The notes under the pieces were generated by a model that searched no databases, had not been told where the DNA came from, and worked only from the letters and a program-made list of their open reading frames with translations. The position numbers and the translations under genes are program-made. From positions 62,001 through 126,000 of the forward strand of contig NZ_JABRXE010000003.1 in assembly GCF_018982945.1 (NCBI RefSeq): 64,000 bases of DNA. The letters run 5' to 3'. Numbering within the stretch: the first letter of the stretch is position 1; every line of letters starts with the position of its first letter. The stretch is from Anaerostipes faecalis (GTDB lineage Bacteria > Bacillota > Clostridia > Lachnospirales > Lachnospiraceae). Positions 1 to 10,045 of this stretch are shown here, piece after piece.

Positions 1-862
1 TTTCATATGGAAGTTCTTTTCCACATGCTTCTTCATAAGCATGTAATACATCTAACACACTATATCCTTTTCCGGTTCCCAGATTGTAGATACTAACTGC
101 CGGATCTTCTTCAAATTTCTTCAGAGCTTTCACATGTCCTTTTGCCAGATCCACCACATGGATGTAATCTCTTACCCCTGTTCCGTCCGGTGTATTATAA
201 TCATCACCGAATACCCCCAGTTTTTCCAGCTTTCCAACGGCAACCTGTGCGATATACGGAACCAGGTTATTTGGGATTCCTTTTGGATCTTCCCCGATCA
301 ATCCACTTTCATGGGCACCAATTGGATTAAAATAACGCAATAAAACAACATTCCATTCCGGATCTGCTACATGAAGGTCGGTAAGGATCTGTTCCAACAT
401 GCCTTTTGTCTGACCGTATGGATTTGTGATCTTTCCTTTTGGACATTCTTCTGTAATTGGAATAAATGCCGGATCTCCATATACCGTAGCAGAAGAACTG
501 AAGATAATATTTTTCACTCCGTGGTTTCTCATAACATCGCAAAGGATCAAAGTCCCTGTAATGTTATTATGATAATATTCCAAAGGTTTCTGTACGGATT
601 CTCCTACTGCCTTTAATCCTGCAAAATTAATCACAGATTCAATATTTTCGTTATCAAAAACTTCCTCTAAAGCATTCTTGTCCAAAATATCTGCTTCATA
701 AAATTTTACAGCTTTCCCTGTAATCTGTTCTACCCTTTTTAAGGCTTCCGCACTGGAATTATACAAGTTATCCACTACGACAACTTCATATCCTGCATTT
801 AACAGTTCCACACATGTATGACTGCCAATATATCCGGCACCACCTGCAACTAAAATAGCCAT
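1..862 (-). CDS. galE: UDP-glucose 4-epimerase, 3' end outside window
   Basis: Interconverts UDP-glucose and UDP-galactose in the cytoplasm (Leloir pathway, cell-wall sugar supply). The visible N-terminal ~287 residues start [15 protein letters not shown], the NAD-binding Rossmann glycine motif. They continue with SSSATVYGD and the catalytic-type YGQTK (Y-x3-K), RYFNPIGAH, and the epimerase-typical [11 protein letters not shown] segment. The ATG at 862 follows a GGAGGGAG ribosome site. The C-terminal ~50 residues lie beyond base 1. No frameshift is seen. Family assignment is certain; UDP-GlcNAc activity cannot be excluded. Confidence 0.95.
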   Translation of the reverse strand, partial: MAILVAGGAGYIGSHTCVELLNAGYEVVVVDNLYNSSAEALKRVEQITGKAVKFYEADILDKNALEEVFDNENIESVINFAGLKAVGESVQKPLEYYHNNITGTLILCDVMRNHGVKNIIFSSSATVYGDPAFIPITEECPKGKITNPYGQTKGMLEQILTDLHVADPEWNVVLLRYFNPIGAHESGLIGEDPKGIPNNLVPYIAQVAVGKLEKLGVFGDDYNTPDGTGVRDYIHVVDLAKGHVKALKKFEEDPAVSIYNLGTGKGYSVLDVLHAYEEACGKELPYE

Positions 863-889
863 TTTATCTCCCTCCATAACTTTTATGTA

Positions 890-2137
890 CTATTTGATCA
901 TTCTTGCTTCAATATAATATCTTTTTTCACATGCATGTCCCATGGAAAAAGTTTTTCTAGGCAAAACCCCTCCTGCCATTACACCTGGAAATAATTCCTC
1001 TTTTTTCATTGCGGGCAGTATAAATCCTATAGAGTTTTTTTCTGCTGATAACTGTTTTATAACATCTTCTCCATGAATGTAATCAATTTCGCCTGAATTT
1101 TCCTTCAAATATTCATCTAAAGCAATCTGCAGTTTTTCTACTGCAAGCTGATTTTTCCTTAGATCTATATGTAGAATACCTTTCTTCTTTCCTGAATACC
1201 ATTCCAAAGGATATCCATCTTCACTGCAGATTGTCTCTTTTAGATAATCCAGCAATTCTTTCGTATCTACACTTTTTAGTATTCTGTGAATAGCCTCAAA
1301 TTGCTGAGCCTCATCATGGATATTTTCCAGTTCCACCAATGCATAACGTGCAGGATGGTCAGATAAATCTTCTTCCGGATGATTCCTTTTCAGCCTTTCA
1401 TAACAGGCCTTTGCCGTTGCAAGAGAATGATTTCCATCGCCCATGGCAAATATCATAGGCTTTTCACCAAATTCTTTATATCTGCTGGCTGTAGTTTTCT
1501 CATAAACATCTAGTCTCTGCTCTAATGATTCTGCCGCTTCACCTTGTACAAGCCATCCCGCGATATGACCGCCATTTTTCATCAGGTCAAAATCGTATAA
1601 CTTTGGTAACTGTTTTTTCGTTTTTGAAATTGGCTCAATCAATGTATGTCTCTGATCATCACATAATAATATTACATGAGGCAGTTCAACTTCTGCATTA
1701 TACCGGATTTTCATTCTTGGCGGAATCCGTTCCATAACAGTCTTTTCTGTGGCACGAATTTTTGCATCCTCACCAACAGTATAACTGTAGGCTTCTAAAT
1801 CCACCACACCTACTATTCCTTTACGAATAAGTCCATTCTGCAAGGTTCTTTCTACATATATAAACGCATGATGATATGCTTTAAATAATTTATCCTGCCG
1901 ATATTTATTCATGGACTTTTGAATCTTCTCAATATGTTCTGCTTCCTGCTCTGTTCCCAATTCAACTTCTGGTAAAATCAAATTTAATGCTGATGGTTCT
2001 TTGCCGACTATTCTTCGGACATCCTCCCAATATTCCGGTTGAGATGAAAACTGATCACAGGCAATCACGGCCCATTTTTCCATGGAATCTACCTGTGGCA
2101 CTAAGATATCTGCGGCTGAAAAAGCACTCATTTTCAA
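890..2137 (-). CDS. DUF1015 family protein
   Basis: A 415-residue soluble protein with the family features of DUF1015: an N-terminal FSAADILVPQ segment, VIACDQFSSQPEYW, and a central MGDGNHSLATAK motif near residue 243. DUF1015 proteins are widespread in Firmicutes and often lie near serine metabolism genes, but the reaction is not established to my knowledge. The gene is complete and ends about 30 bases before the galE start region, so it may be co-transcribed with galE. No signal peptide or membrane segment is visible. Function is left open. Confidence 0.85.
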   Translation of the reverse strand: MKMSAFSAADILVPQVDSMEKWAVIACDQFSSQPEYWEDVRRIVGKEPSALNLILPEVELGTEQEAEHIEKIQKSMNKYRQDKLFKAYHHAFIYVERTLQNGLIRKGIVGVVDLEAYSYTVGEDAKIRATEKTVMERIPPRMKIRYNAEVELPHVILLCDDQRHTLIEPISKTKKQLPKLYDFDLMKNGGHIAGWLVQGEAAESLEQRLDVYEKTTASRYKEFGEKPMIFAMGDGNHSLATAKACYERLKRNHPEEDLSDHPARYALVELENIHDEAQQFEAIHRILKSVDTKELLDYLKETICSEDGYPLEWYSGKKKGILHIDLRKNQLAVEKLQIALDEYLKENSGEIDYIHGEDVIKQLSAEKNSIGFILPAMKKEELFPGVMAGGVLPRKTFSMGHACEKRYYIEARMIK

Positions 2138-2305
2138 TCTCCTATCATACTTTTGTAATAATTATCTTTCTAATTTAACATATTAACACATTTTTTACAT
2201 TATGACCACTTAATTTAGAATAAAAGCAAAGCAAATAAGCCTGATTTCAGTTCTCTGTGTAAAAAGGAAAAAGGACATTTAACATGTCCTTTCATCTCAC
2301 TGTTT

Positions 2306-2710
2306 TTAATCGAAATCAAATGCCTGTATCGTAATTTCTTCGTCTGTCAGCATTCCTATCCACTTATGAAAAATATTATCTAATTGGTCTTTCGTCATAT
2401 TCCTCATTCTTTCATTGGTTTGCCATGGTATAACTGCAGGAAAATAAATGATTTCATAATCATCATTACAACATAATTCCAGACCTTCTTTTTCGTTGAT
2501 CATGGCAGTAATAAGTGCCGCCAGTCCATGGTGATTTCCTATCTGAAAATATCCCTTTATCCATTCTTCAAAGTTTACCTCTGTTTCCTCTAATCCTGTT
2601 TTCCTCAGATAATCTTTAAACGGTTCATACAATCCTGTCAGTTGTTTTGCAAGATTTACTACACGCATTTCTCCTTTGATGTCTGAAATCTTAAATCCGT
2701 ATGCGTTCAT
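2306..2710 (-). CDS. Hypothetical 134-residue acidic protein
   Basis: I do not recognise this protein. The start is placed at the ATG at 2710 (MNAYGFKISD), which is preceded by AAAGGAG at good spacing; a longer reading to 2740 has no ribosome site. It is soluble, acidic and Trp-containing, with no signal peptide, and is probably a single small domain (WIKGYFQIG, IIYFPAVIPW). It lies 43 bases downstream of the YfhO gene on the same strand, so it may be the last gene of that transcript. Nothing in the context fixes a function. Confidence 0.6.
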   Translation of the reverse strand: MNAYGFKISDIKGEMRVVNLAKQLTGLYEPFKDYLRKTGLEETEVNFEEWIKGYFQIGNHHGLAALITAMINEKEGLELCCNDDYEIIYFPAVIPWQTNERMRNMTKDQLDNIFHKWIGMLTDEEITIQAFDFD

Positions 2711-2753
2711 TTGTTTTCTCCTTTTCTTCAAGTTTTTCATTCAAGTGATTTTA

Positions 2754-5483
2754 TTATACTTCTTTTCTCCGTAAAGAATCTGACAAGATTGTCATTTTTA
2801 CCACCATTCCAACAAATATAATCCATCCTGCGATTGAAATCCACATTCCTGTCCATAGACCTGGTGTCGTATAATGAAGCTCTATGTGATGGTTTCCTTT
2901 ATCCACCATAACTCCCATGAACATTCCATTTGCCTTCTGGATAGGAGTCTTTCTGCCATCTACGGTTGCTTCCCATCCTCTTGAATAAGGAATTGCTATG
3001 CATACCGCCTGATCTTTTTCTCCCTGCACGTCACCGGAAAATGTATTGCCATCATATAAAATATTTTTTAATCCATGTTTTTTCAGACTGTTGATTTTCT
3101 CAATGGTCTGCTTTTTATCAGCCACTACCAGATAAAAATTATCAAATTTGTAGTTCCCGCGAGAAAGAAATCTCATCCTGATCTGCTCTTTGCCTTTCGT
3201 ACCCCGGCAATCTACTTTCACCATATAATCTTTTCTGCCAAAATAATACGGGCTGAACTTACTTTGAATAAATATTTTTTTACTCAGCTCTTTTTGATCA
3301 ATAATAATACCTTTGGTACTCTTCTTTCCTGAAAGAAATACATTTTCTGTACTGACTTTTGAATCATCATACTCGAGATTTTTAAAATACAGATATATTT
3401 CTTTTTTGGAATTAACCGGTACTGTTATCTCTGCATATTTTTCTCCCTTCGGAGAAGAAATTCTCTTTTCAGATAAAGGAATCGTTGAAACCTTAGGCTG
3501 ATTATATACTTTTTCATGTTTCAGCTTTGTTCTTTTTGGTTCCTTTTCTAATACAATATTTCCAAGCATTGCCTGCTCACGTCCAACGCCATTTAATGCA
3601 TTATACTGATTCTTTGTTATGAAAGATTCATATCCATATGCCATAGGAAGGCAATATGGGTTCTCATACAAAGTTATCCTGCCATTGGTTTTAAGTTTTT
3701 TAAAGCCGTATGGAACATCACCTTTTGATCTGTTCTTTTCATCAATGAACCCGTTTCCTGAAATTGTTACATATTTCACCCCTGCCAGTGACATGAGACC
3801 TGTCCTTTGATCCAATCCATGATATTTGTCCGCATACTGCATTCCCAATGTCTCATAACTGTTTACTGTTTTTGTAACATCTCCAGCGGTAATGCTGTAA
3901 TAACCGCTGATAGTATTAAGATCATTGATCAGTCCATAATTTTTATATTTAAATTCTTCTGCATGGACACGATACAGGGAGGAATCTTTTACTGATTTCA
4001 GCATTTCTATTTCCTTTGGACACAAACGCTTTAATGCTGTATTCTGATCTAAAAACTGCTTTGTATAAGCACTTTGTTTTTCACTAAAACGATAATATCC
4101 ATGTGTTCCTGCAGATATAATCAATAAGCATCCGATCACTACCTTTGTAATCGTCATTCTGCCATTGTATCCCTTTTTCTGAAACCACAAAAAACAGAAA
4201 TAGAAAATCCAAAGGAGCCCGCATGCTGTATAAACTCCTCTGCTTTCAAACATCTTGCTGTCATATAATCCGGCACCTATGGCTAATAACTGATATAACA
4301 GAATTCCTGCTGCAATCCCGATTTTCTGCCTTTTTGTCATAATAAAAAATCTTGGATACATTTCTGCAGTTAATAACGCCACAATAAAGCTCAATACAAA
4401 ACTCCAGCGATTGCTGGCATATGAGAAACCATTAAATGCAAATCCGAAGATCGGGAAAGCCAGTGCAATCAGCGAGGTGATATATGCCATTTTATATTTT
4501 CTATGTTTCATTCGATCTGAAAACAATGTAAACAGTACAGCAATTCCGGCTATTGGCAAAAATCCTGCGTTGGTATTATTTCCTATATTGCCATAACCAA
4601 CAGAATTTTCTATAAACAAAACATAATATTTCACCGGATAAATAATCAAAGTTATCCAGTCAACTCCCACACCATTTCTTCCGTTTCCAAGAAATCCTAT
4701 AACAGATGGAAGCAGGATTACTGCAGACATTGCAATACCCAGCATATAATATCCTGCAAATTTTCCAACAACCTGAAAGAACCGTTTGATACCCTGTCCT
4801 TTTTCATATTTGTAAAACCGAATCCATGCATAGATAACGGAAAATATCGTCAACATGTACAGGAAGTAATAATTACTTAATGCTGAAAGGCAAACTGCCA
4901 GCACAAACAAAAACGGCTTTTCCTTTTTAAATATTTTCTCTATCCCAAGATACAGAAGCGGAAAATAGATCATTGGATTTAAGAAAAATGGATGTCTTAG
5001 TCCTAATCTGAGGGTAAAGCCACAAAAAACATATACCACTGCCCCTATAATCGCTCCCTCATCACGCTTTTTCATCTTTCTGCTATACATAATAAATATA
5101 ATTCCAGCCAGATACATTCGCAGAATAATCATAAAGTGATACATAATTTCCGTGTATTTTTCAGGGACAAATCCATACAGCAAATTCAATGGATCACCAA
5201 TAGCGTAATAATTTAAGGTCTGGATAATATCTGCACCATAACCAATACTCATCTCCCACATTGGTATTTTAAACTCTCCAGCCAAAAAGCTGCCTGCCAG
5301 TTTTCTTAACCATTCTCCATAATATGCCAGAGCAGAAAAATGCTGACTTAACCCGTCTTCTACCCCAGCTGCCCAGATAAAACTTTTTCCTTCAATGATA
5401 AATGGAAGAAAAGTAACTGTACACAGGATAATAAACATTCCTGTATATATCCCATAACATTGGATTTTCTTTCGTTTCATCAT
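2754..5483 (-). CDS. yfhO: YfhO family membrane protein (GT-C type glycosyltransferase)
   Basis: A 909-residue multi-spanning membrane protein. The first ~470 residues contain about a dozen hydrophobic segments, followed by a long extracytoplasmic domain (about 490-870, with SGYYSITAGDVTKT and LYENPYCLPMAYGYE, both typical of YfhO). A final transmembrane helix lies near residue 885, with a basic tail. Established knowledge: B. subtilis YfhO works with the GT2 enzyme CsbB and flippase GtcA to add GlcNAc to lipoteichoic acid outside the cell. The GT2 and GtrA genes next door support the same role here, but the sugar and polymer are inferred. The start is at ATG 5483 or 5480, both behind AGAGGAG. 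Confidence 0.85.
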   Translation of the reverse strand: MMKRKKIQCYGIYTGMFIILCTVTFLPFIIEGKSFIWAAGVEDGLSQHFSALAYYGEWLRKLAGSFLAGEFKIPMWEMSIGYGADIIQTLNYYAIGDPLNLLYGFVPEKYTEIMYHFMIILRMYLAGIIFIMYSRKMKKRDEGAIIGAVVYVFCGFTLRLGLRHPFFLNPMIYFPLLYLGIEKIFKKEKPFLFVLAVCLSALSNYYFLYMLTIFSVIYAWIRFYKYEKGQGIKRFFQVVGKFAGYYMLGIAMSAVILLPSVIGFLGNGRNGVGVDWITLIIYPVKYYVLFIENSVGYGNIGNNTNAGFLPIAGIAVLFTLFSDRMKHRKYKMAYITSLIALAFPIFGFAFNGFSYASNRWSFVLSFIVALLTAEMYPRFFIMTKRQKIGIAAGILLYQLLAIGAGLYDSKMFESRGVYTACGLLWIFYFCFLWFQKKGYNGRMTITKVVIGCLLIISAGTHGYYRFSEKQSAYTKQFLDQNTALKRLCPKEIEMLKSVKDSSLYRVHAEEFKYKNYGLINDLNTISGYYSITAGDVTKTVNSYETLGMQYADKYHGLDQRTGLMSLAGVKYVTISGNGFIDEKNRSKGDVPYGFKKLKTNGRITLYENPYCLPMAYGYESFITKNQYNALNGVGREQAMLGNIVLEKEPKRTKLKHEKVYNQPKVSTIPLSEKRISSPKGEKYAEITVPVNSKKEIYLYFKNLEYDDSKVSTENVFLSGKKSTKGIIIDQKELSKKIFIQSKFSPYYFGRKDYMVKVDCRGTKGKEQIRMRFLSRGNYKFDNFYLVVADKKQTIEKINSLKKHGLKNILYDGNTFSGDVQGEKDQAVCIAIPYSRGWEATVDGRKTPIQKANGMFMGVMVDKGNHHIELHYTTPGLWTGMWISIAGWIIFVGMVVKMTILSDSLRRKEV

Positions 5484-5592
5484 AAAACTCCTCTAACTTT
5501 CTATACTAGAGGAATTATACCACAATATCAGTTGAAAAATTCTGAATAATGTCTTAAGATATTGGTTGAATGTAAAATGAAGGGAGTATTTT

Positions 5593-6015
5593 ATGTTAAA
5601 TTTTATTGGAAAGTTATATAAGGATTCTCGTATCCGCTATTTATTTTTTGGCGGTCTTACCACCCTTGTGAATATGGGGTTATTTGCTCTGCTAAAGGGC
5701 CCTGCAGGAATTGATTATAAAATCAGCAATTTTCTATCCGTTGCCGCTGCTATCTGTTTTGCTTTTATCGTAAATAAATTATTTGTATTTCAGTCAAAAA
5801 CAACATCCTGGTCAGAAACTTTTCGGGAGTTTTGTAAATTCGTTCTTGGCAGGCTGGTTACAATGGCTGTGGAAGTTGGAGGCGTTCCTTTTTGTGTGGA
5901 AATCATAGGGCAGCCTGAGATGCTTTCAAAACTGGAGACACAGATTATTGTCACCGTGGTCAATTATTTTATCAGCAAACTTCTCGTATTTAAATCCGTA
6001 GACAAAAGCAAATAA
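5593..6015 (+). CDS. GtrA/GtcA family polyprenyl-sugar flippase-like protein
   Basis: A 140-residue protein with four hydrophobic segments and the GtrA opening YLFFGGLTTLVNMGLF, then NKLFVFQSK in the middle and NYFISKLLVFKS at the end, both diagnostic of GtrA. Family members are proposed to flip undecaprenyl-phosphate sugars across the membrane. The gene is transcribed away from yfhO and faces the GT2 gene, sharing a terminator with it. The trio yfhO, gtrA and GT2 forms the complete three-component glycosylation set. The start at ATG 5593 is behind GAAGGGAG. Confidence 0.88.
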   Translation: MLNFIGKLYKDSRIRYLFFGGLTTLVNMGLFALLKGPAGIDYKISNFLSVAAAICFAFIVNKLFVFQSKTTSWSETFREFCKFVLGRLVTMAVEVGGVPFCVEIIGQPEMLSKLETQIIVTVVNYFISKLLVFKSVDKSK

Positions 6016-6050
6016 CCGGAAAAACCTTTACAGGTTTTCCCGGTTTTATT
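6016..6050. terminator. Bidirectional intrinsic terminator
   Basis: CCGGAAAAACC (6016-6026) and GGTTTTCCCGG (6033-6043) form a stem with one mismatch, followed by a T-rich tract on the plus strand and preceded by A-rich sequence usable on the minus strand. It separates the convergent gtrA and GT2 genes. Confidence 0.8.
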
Positions 6051-6978
6051 ATTTTTCTGATTCAATTACTTTTGAAATAATATATCTTGGTCTCATTTTT
6101 ACTTCGTCATATATCTTTGAAATATAGTATCCTATAACTCCAAGACTAAACATCAATATACTTCCAATCAATAACAGCAGAAGTATTACTGTAGTGAATC
6201 CTTCCATGGCATGTCCCGCGGCATACATATACAATGATTGAATTCCAAACACTACGGCAAACACAAAAAATATGATTCCACATACAGTTACAATCTGCAT
6301 AGGTGCCGCACTGAAAGATGCAATATTTCTAATTGCATATCGAACCAGTGACTGGAAAGACCATTTAGAGTTTCCAGCTTCTCTTTCATGAACATCGAAC
6401 TCTACATAAGTGGTCCTAAAGCCCACCCAGGATGATAAAGCACGAAAAAATACATTTCTCTCCGGCATCTTCAGATATTCATCTACCGCCTGTCGATCAA
6501 GAAGCTTAAAATCTGATGCTCTGGACATATCAATTCCCGTTGCATCACTGATAAGTTTATAAAATGTCTTTGCAAAAATTTTATGCATAAAACTTTCTTT
6601 CCCACGAGATGCTTTTACACCTTCAACAACCTGATATCCTTTTTCCCATAACCGATACATGGTCACCAGTGTTTCAGGAGGATGCTGCAGATCACAATCC
6701 ATAACTGCCACACAGGCACCATCTGCCTGAGCCAGACCTGCTGAAACTGCAGCTTCCTTTCCAAAGTTTCTGGAAAAACATACTCCTTTGATATGCATAT
6801 CTTTCTCTCTAATCTGTTTTATCTTCTCCCAGGTATCATCTGATGAACCATCATTTACAAAAACGATTTCGTAGGGAATATTTTCTTTTCTTAAAAGTCC
6901 TGTAATAACATTTGCTGTTTTTTCGATCATCTGCTCTTCATTATAAGCAGGAAGCACAACAGATAATGTCTTATCCAT
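6049..6978 (-). CDS. Family 2 glycosyltransferase, polyprenyl-phosphate type (CsbB/GtrB-like)
   Basis: Transfers a sugar from a nucleotide sugar to undecaprenyl phosphate at the cytoplasmic face. Seen: SVVLPAYNEE at the N-terminus, FVNDGSSDDTW, the metal-binding DCDLQHPPE, the acceptor-region motif RASDFKLLDR, then two C-terminal membrane helices (about 225-285). Length (~309 residues) is normal for the DPM1-like bacterial group. I chose ATG 6978 because the upstream ATG at 6990 overlaps the AAGGAG site. It lies 4-17 bases after cdaR and is probably the last gene of the cdaA-cdaR operon, linking c-di-AMP and envelope glycosylation genes in one transcript. Confidence 0.88.
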   Translation of the reverse strand: MDKTLSVVLPAYNEEQMIEKTANVITGLLRKENIPYEIVFVNDGSSDDTWEKIKQIREKDMHIKGVCFSRNFGKEAAVSAGLAQADGACVAVMDCDLQHPPETLVTMYRLWEKGYQVVEGVKASRGKESFMHKIFAKTFYKLISDATGIDMSRASDFKLLDRQAVDEYLKMPERNVFFRALSSWVGFRTTYVEFDVHEREAGNSKWSFQSLVRYAIRNIASFSAAPMQIVTVCGIIFFVFAVVFGIQSLYMYAAGHAMEGFTTVILLLLLIGSILMFSLGVIGYYISKIYDEVKMRPRYIISKVIESEK

Positions 6979-6994
6979 AGTAAGCCGCATCTCC

Positions 6995-8218
6995 TTATTC
7001 TACTGTTATTTTCACGCTGACGTTGTCTTCTATCGACATATTTTTAATCTTTGTAAGCTGTACCTGAACAGTATGAGTTCCCGGTTCATATATCTCCATA
7101 TTAATTTTAGGATTCAAATCTTTTGCAACAATCTTATCCACCACAGATTTTAATCCGCTAATCTTCACTTCAAATACATCTTCATCAAATGTGACATCAT
7201 AATTTTTCGTATTATTGATCAGGGTAATCTGATTGGTATTAATCGTTAAAGTCCTTTGTTTCCTTTTCTCAATACTGGCACGAATTACAATATCTCCGAT
7301 TTCATCAGTTGATTTAACAAAATTGATACCTTCTGGAAGATTCACATCTGATGCTTTGATGGTCTTTTCAATACTTTTTGTACTTCCATCAATATCCAGA
7401 CTTGCCAGATTAATCTGTTTAATTTTATCCAGCTGATCTTCATCACCCGTAATCTCTATTTCTTTAGGCTGATAATCAATACTTCCAAGAGCATATCCTT
7501 TTGCTGGTGTTCCTTTTGTCTTTACATGAAATGGAACTGTTTTAGTCTTAGATAAGCCAATCTTCACTTTTATTGTCTTTGTATCCAGTTTGATTCGATC
7601 CTGACTGACAATATCACCATCTGCATCATAACATTTTGCCGTTTTAGTCATGGTGACATCCTTGCTGAGTCCGGTTACATCCACTGTTGCCACTATCTGT
7701 TTGATCTGGCTGATCACACTCTTAGGTCCTGATACGGAAATAAGATTCGGTGTTGCTGTTTTGCTGCTGACTGTATATCCTTTCGCTGGTGTTCCTTCAA
7801 CCTCCACAACAACCGGTATCTGATCATTCTTCAAATCCTCCAGTACAACTTTTACTGTTGCCCCGCCTGTATCAATATCCAGTTGTCCTTTATATCTCAA
7901 AGGTTCTACCTTGACTATGATTGCATGAACATTTGACATAGACGAAACATCTGCTGTTGCACGAAAATCTGTTTTTTTCAAACGATCAACAACGCTTTTT
8001 TTCCCTTTAACCGTAAAACTTACCGTATCTCCATCTTCGATCTTATATGTCTGATTTAAATCATCCAGCACCTGCTCATTAAGCATATCAACCGGTACAT
8101 CAGAAAAAGTCTTCTTAATTACCGGATTATCAATATTTATTACAAATAACCAGAGCATAAATGCAAAAACAACGGAAAATATCTTCAATAGTAAATCATT
8201 CTCTATTTTTTCTCTCAT
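6995..8218 (-). CDS. cdaR: CdaR, YbbR-domain regulator of diadenylate cyclase
   Basis: A 407-residue membrane-anchored protein with one N-terminal transmembrane helix (about 10-28, LLKIFSVVFAFMLWLFVINI) and then repeated YbbR domains outside the cell. Repeats are marked by the recurring pattern G-x-PAKGY (GTPAKGYTV and GTPAKGYAL) and by VPVDML/IPVVVEV/VPFHVKT strands. CdaR proteins bind CdaA and tune its activity. The start codon overlaps the end of cdaA by 23 bases, the usual arrangement. The number of repeats (about four) is judged by eye. Confidence 0.93.
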   Translation of the reverse strand: MREKIENDLLLKIFSVVFAFMLWLFVINIDNPVIKKTFSDVPVDMLNEQVLDDLNQTYKIEDGDTVSFTVKGKKSVVDRLKKTDFRATADVSSMSNVHAIIVKVEPLRYKGQLDIDTGGATVKVVLEDLKNDQIPVVVEVEGTPAKGYTVSSKTATPNLISVSGPKSVISQIKQIVATVDVTGLSKDVTMTKTAKCYDADGDIVSQDRIKLDTKTIKVKIGLSKTKTVPFHVKTKGTPAKGYALGSIDYQPKEIEITGDEDQLDKIKQINLASLDIDGSTKSIEKTIKASDVNLPEGINFVKSTDEIGDIVIRASIEKRKQRTLTINTNQITLINNTKNYDVTFDEDVFEVKISGLKSVVDKIVAKDLNPKINMEIYEPGTHTVQVQLTKIKNMSIEDNVSVKITVE

Positions 8219-9074
8219 TTCGATTCAGCCCTTTCCACAATTTAAATTTCCTGCTGGTAGTATTTTCTTCTCTCAATACGGAAAGTTCATCTCTAAGTCC
8301 CTGTGGATCCAGATTGTGAATAATCTTTCCACTTTTGGCAATTGAAATGGCACCTGTTTCTTCGGATACAATAACCGTAATACTGTCAGATACCTCACTG
8401 ATTCCAACAGCCGCTCTGTGCCTTGTACCTAATTCTTTCCCGATTTCCACACTATCACTTAATGGAAGATAGCATGTTGCTGAGACCACTCTATTATTCC
8501 TGATGATAACTGCTCCGTCATGCAGCGGAGTATTATGTTCAAAAATATTAATCAGAAGCTGGCTGCTGACTTTTCCATCAATAGGAATCCCGGTACGCTC
8601 ATATTCCCCTAACATCACTTCTCGTTCCAGTACCATCAAGGCTCCTGTCTTAACCTTTCCCATCTCAATGGCTGCTCTGGAAATCTCCTGAAGAGTTCTC
8701 GCTGTATATTCCTCTTCTACACCATTGGTATCTGTAGAAAAAATATTCGAAAACCAGTTTCCTCTTCCCAGCTGTTCCAGGGCATTTCTCAGTTCAGGCT
8801 GAAATACAATCAGTACAGCTGTGATTCCCACTCCCATAGTATTAGTCAGAATCCAGCTAATCGTATGAAGCTGCAGCAAAAATGCAACCAGTGCCACACA
8901 TAGCAGCAATCCAATACCTTTTAATAAAACCCATGCTCTGGTTGTTTTAATCCATTTGATGACCTGATAAATCAATGCACTGACAATCAATATATCAAGC
9001 ACATCATTATAGTTCATCTTCGGAATAGATGTCCAATATAGATATTTTTCAAGTACGTCTACGATATTATTCAA
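8196..9074 (-). CDS. cdaA: Diadenylate cyclase CdaA (c-di-AMP synthase)
   Basis: Condenses two ATP into cyclic di-AMP, a second messenger for potassium and osmotic balance. Three N-terminal membrane helices (about 25-90) precede the DAC domain. Catalytic motifs are present: DGA at residues 186-188 (PLHDGAVII) and RHR at 218-220 (GTRHRAAVG). Length of 292 is slightly above the ~270 norm, with a basic C-terminal tail. It overlaps the upstream membrane gene by four bases (ATGA), indicating coupled translation. The KtrAB-type potassium genes at 51.6-53.7 kb are plausible c-di-AMP targets, by analogy only. Confidence 0.96.
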   Translation of the reverse strand: MNNIVDVLEKYLYWTSIPKMNYNDVLDILIVSALIYQVIKWIKTTRAWVLLKGIGLLLCVALVAFLLQLHTISWILTNTMGVGITAVLIVFQPELRNALEQLGRGNWFSNIFSTDTNGVEEEYTARTLQEISRAAIEMGKVKTGALMVLEREVMLGEYERTGIPIDGKVSSQLLINIFEHNTPLHDGAVIIRNNRVVSATCYLPLSDSVEIGKELGTRHRAAVGISEVSDSITVIVSEETGAISIAKSGKIIHNLDPQGLRDELSVLREENTTSRKFKLWKGLNRNERKNRE

Positions 9075-10045
9075 GATTTCTCTCCCTCGTTGTGATTATC
9101 TTTCTTTTTTAAATAAAATCTCCTTGCCGGCATTGTAATCTTCTTTATATTAATATCCTCTTCCTCAACAGAGATTTTTGGTATGGCCTTAACATAATAA
9201 TAATACTCTTCGTCCTCAAATTCAAAAGTTTCCTGTCTGGTATAATCTATCACGTTATAGAAAAACTGAATGATCATTACAATACAAATGCTAAAGATTA
9301 TCATAAATATCTGTGAAATAATGTTTATCTGGCTATCTATAAAATATCCCCCGATCATCATAGACAGGAGATATGTCACTCCTCCTGCAAGAATGGCTAC
9401 ATACCATCCATATGCAGTTTGAAGCTTTCGAATACCTGAAACTACTACTGTTACCAGCATAAATACAACAATACACAATAACAATTCTTTATTATTTGCC
9501 GTTCCTTCTAAAATCAGACTGTATATGGGACCGCTTACAGTTCCATTATCCATTTGAGTGACTGCATTTTTAATAATAATTGCCAGATAATAATTTACAG
9601 TTCCCATTAAAATTGCAGGCAACCCGCCCAGTCCCACAAAAACACCCAGAAAAATAGGCAGCACTGCCGGCACATGGAAAAAGTAAAATATCGGAGTCAT
9701 TAAAAACAGTACTTTATTTTTAGGAAACATCCACTGATAAATCAAATGATATAATCCCATAATGAATATATACATCAAAGAAACCTCTATGGATATATTC
9801 AGCAACTGCAAAATCACAACAAGAAGAAACATCATATAAATAGCTGAAACAGGAACAAACACGCATATAAGTCCCATAATCAAAAGCATAAACGGTTCTC
9901 CAATTACACTGGCATAGCCATAGATATTGTTGATTACATAGAATAGAAGCAATCCGCCTGCAAATCTTCCAAAAAACTGAATATATTTTCCCTTTGATGA
10001 TAAAAATTTCAAAAAACGTTCTCTATAGATTAATATTTTGTCCAT
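9071..10045 (-). CDS. Unknown polytopic membrane protein of the cdaA operon
   Basis: I do not recognise the family. About 324 residues with roughly eight hydrophobic segments between residues 20 and 240 (FAGGLLLFYVINN, LLIMGLICVFVPVSAIY, IYMMFLLVVILQLL and others), then an acidic, tyrosine-rich cytoplasmic stretch (FEFEDEEYYYYVKA) and a basic end. The start at ATG 10045 is behind CCGGAGGAAG; the ORF extends further upstream without a ribosome site. It overlaps both neighbours, so it is translated together with cdaA and the small membrane gene before it. A role in envelope or c-di-AMP control is inference from the operon. Confidence 0.75.
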   Translation of the reverse strand: MDKILIYRERFLKFLSSKGKYIQFFGRFAGGLLLFYVINNIYGYASVIGEPFMLLIMGLICVFVPVSAIYMMFLLVVILQLLNISIEVSLMYIFIMGLYHLIYQWMFPKNKVLFLMTPIFYFFHVPAVLPIFLGVFVGLGGLPAILMGTVNYYLAIIIKNAVTQMDNGTVSGPIYSLILEGTANNKELLLCIVVFMLVTVVVSGIRKLQTAYGWYVAILAGGVTYLLSMMIGGYFIDSQINIISQIFMIIFSICIVMIIQFFYNVIDYTRQETFEFEDEEYYYYVKAIPKISVEEEDINIKKITMPARRFYLKKKDNHNEGEKS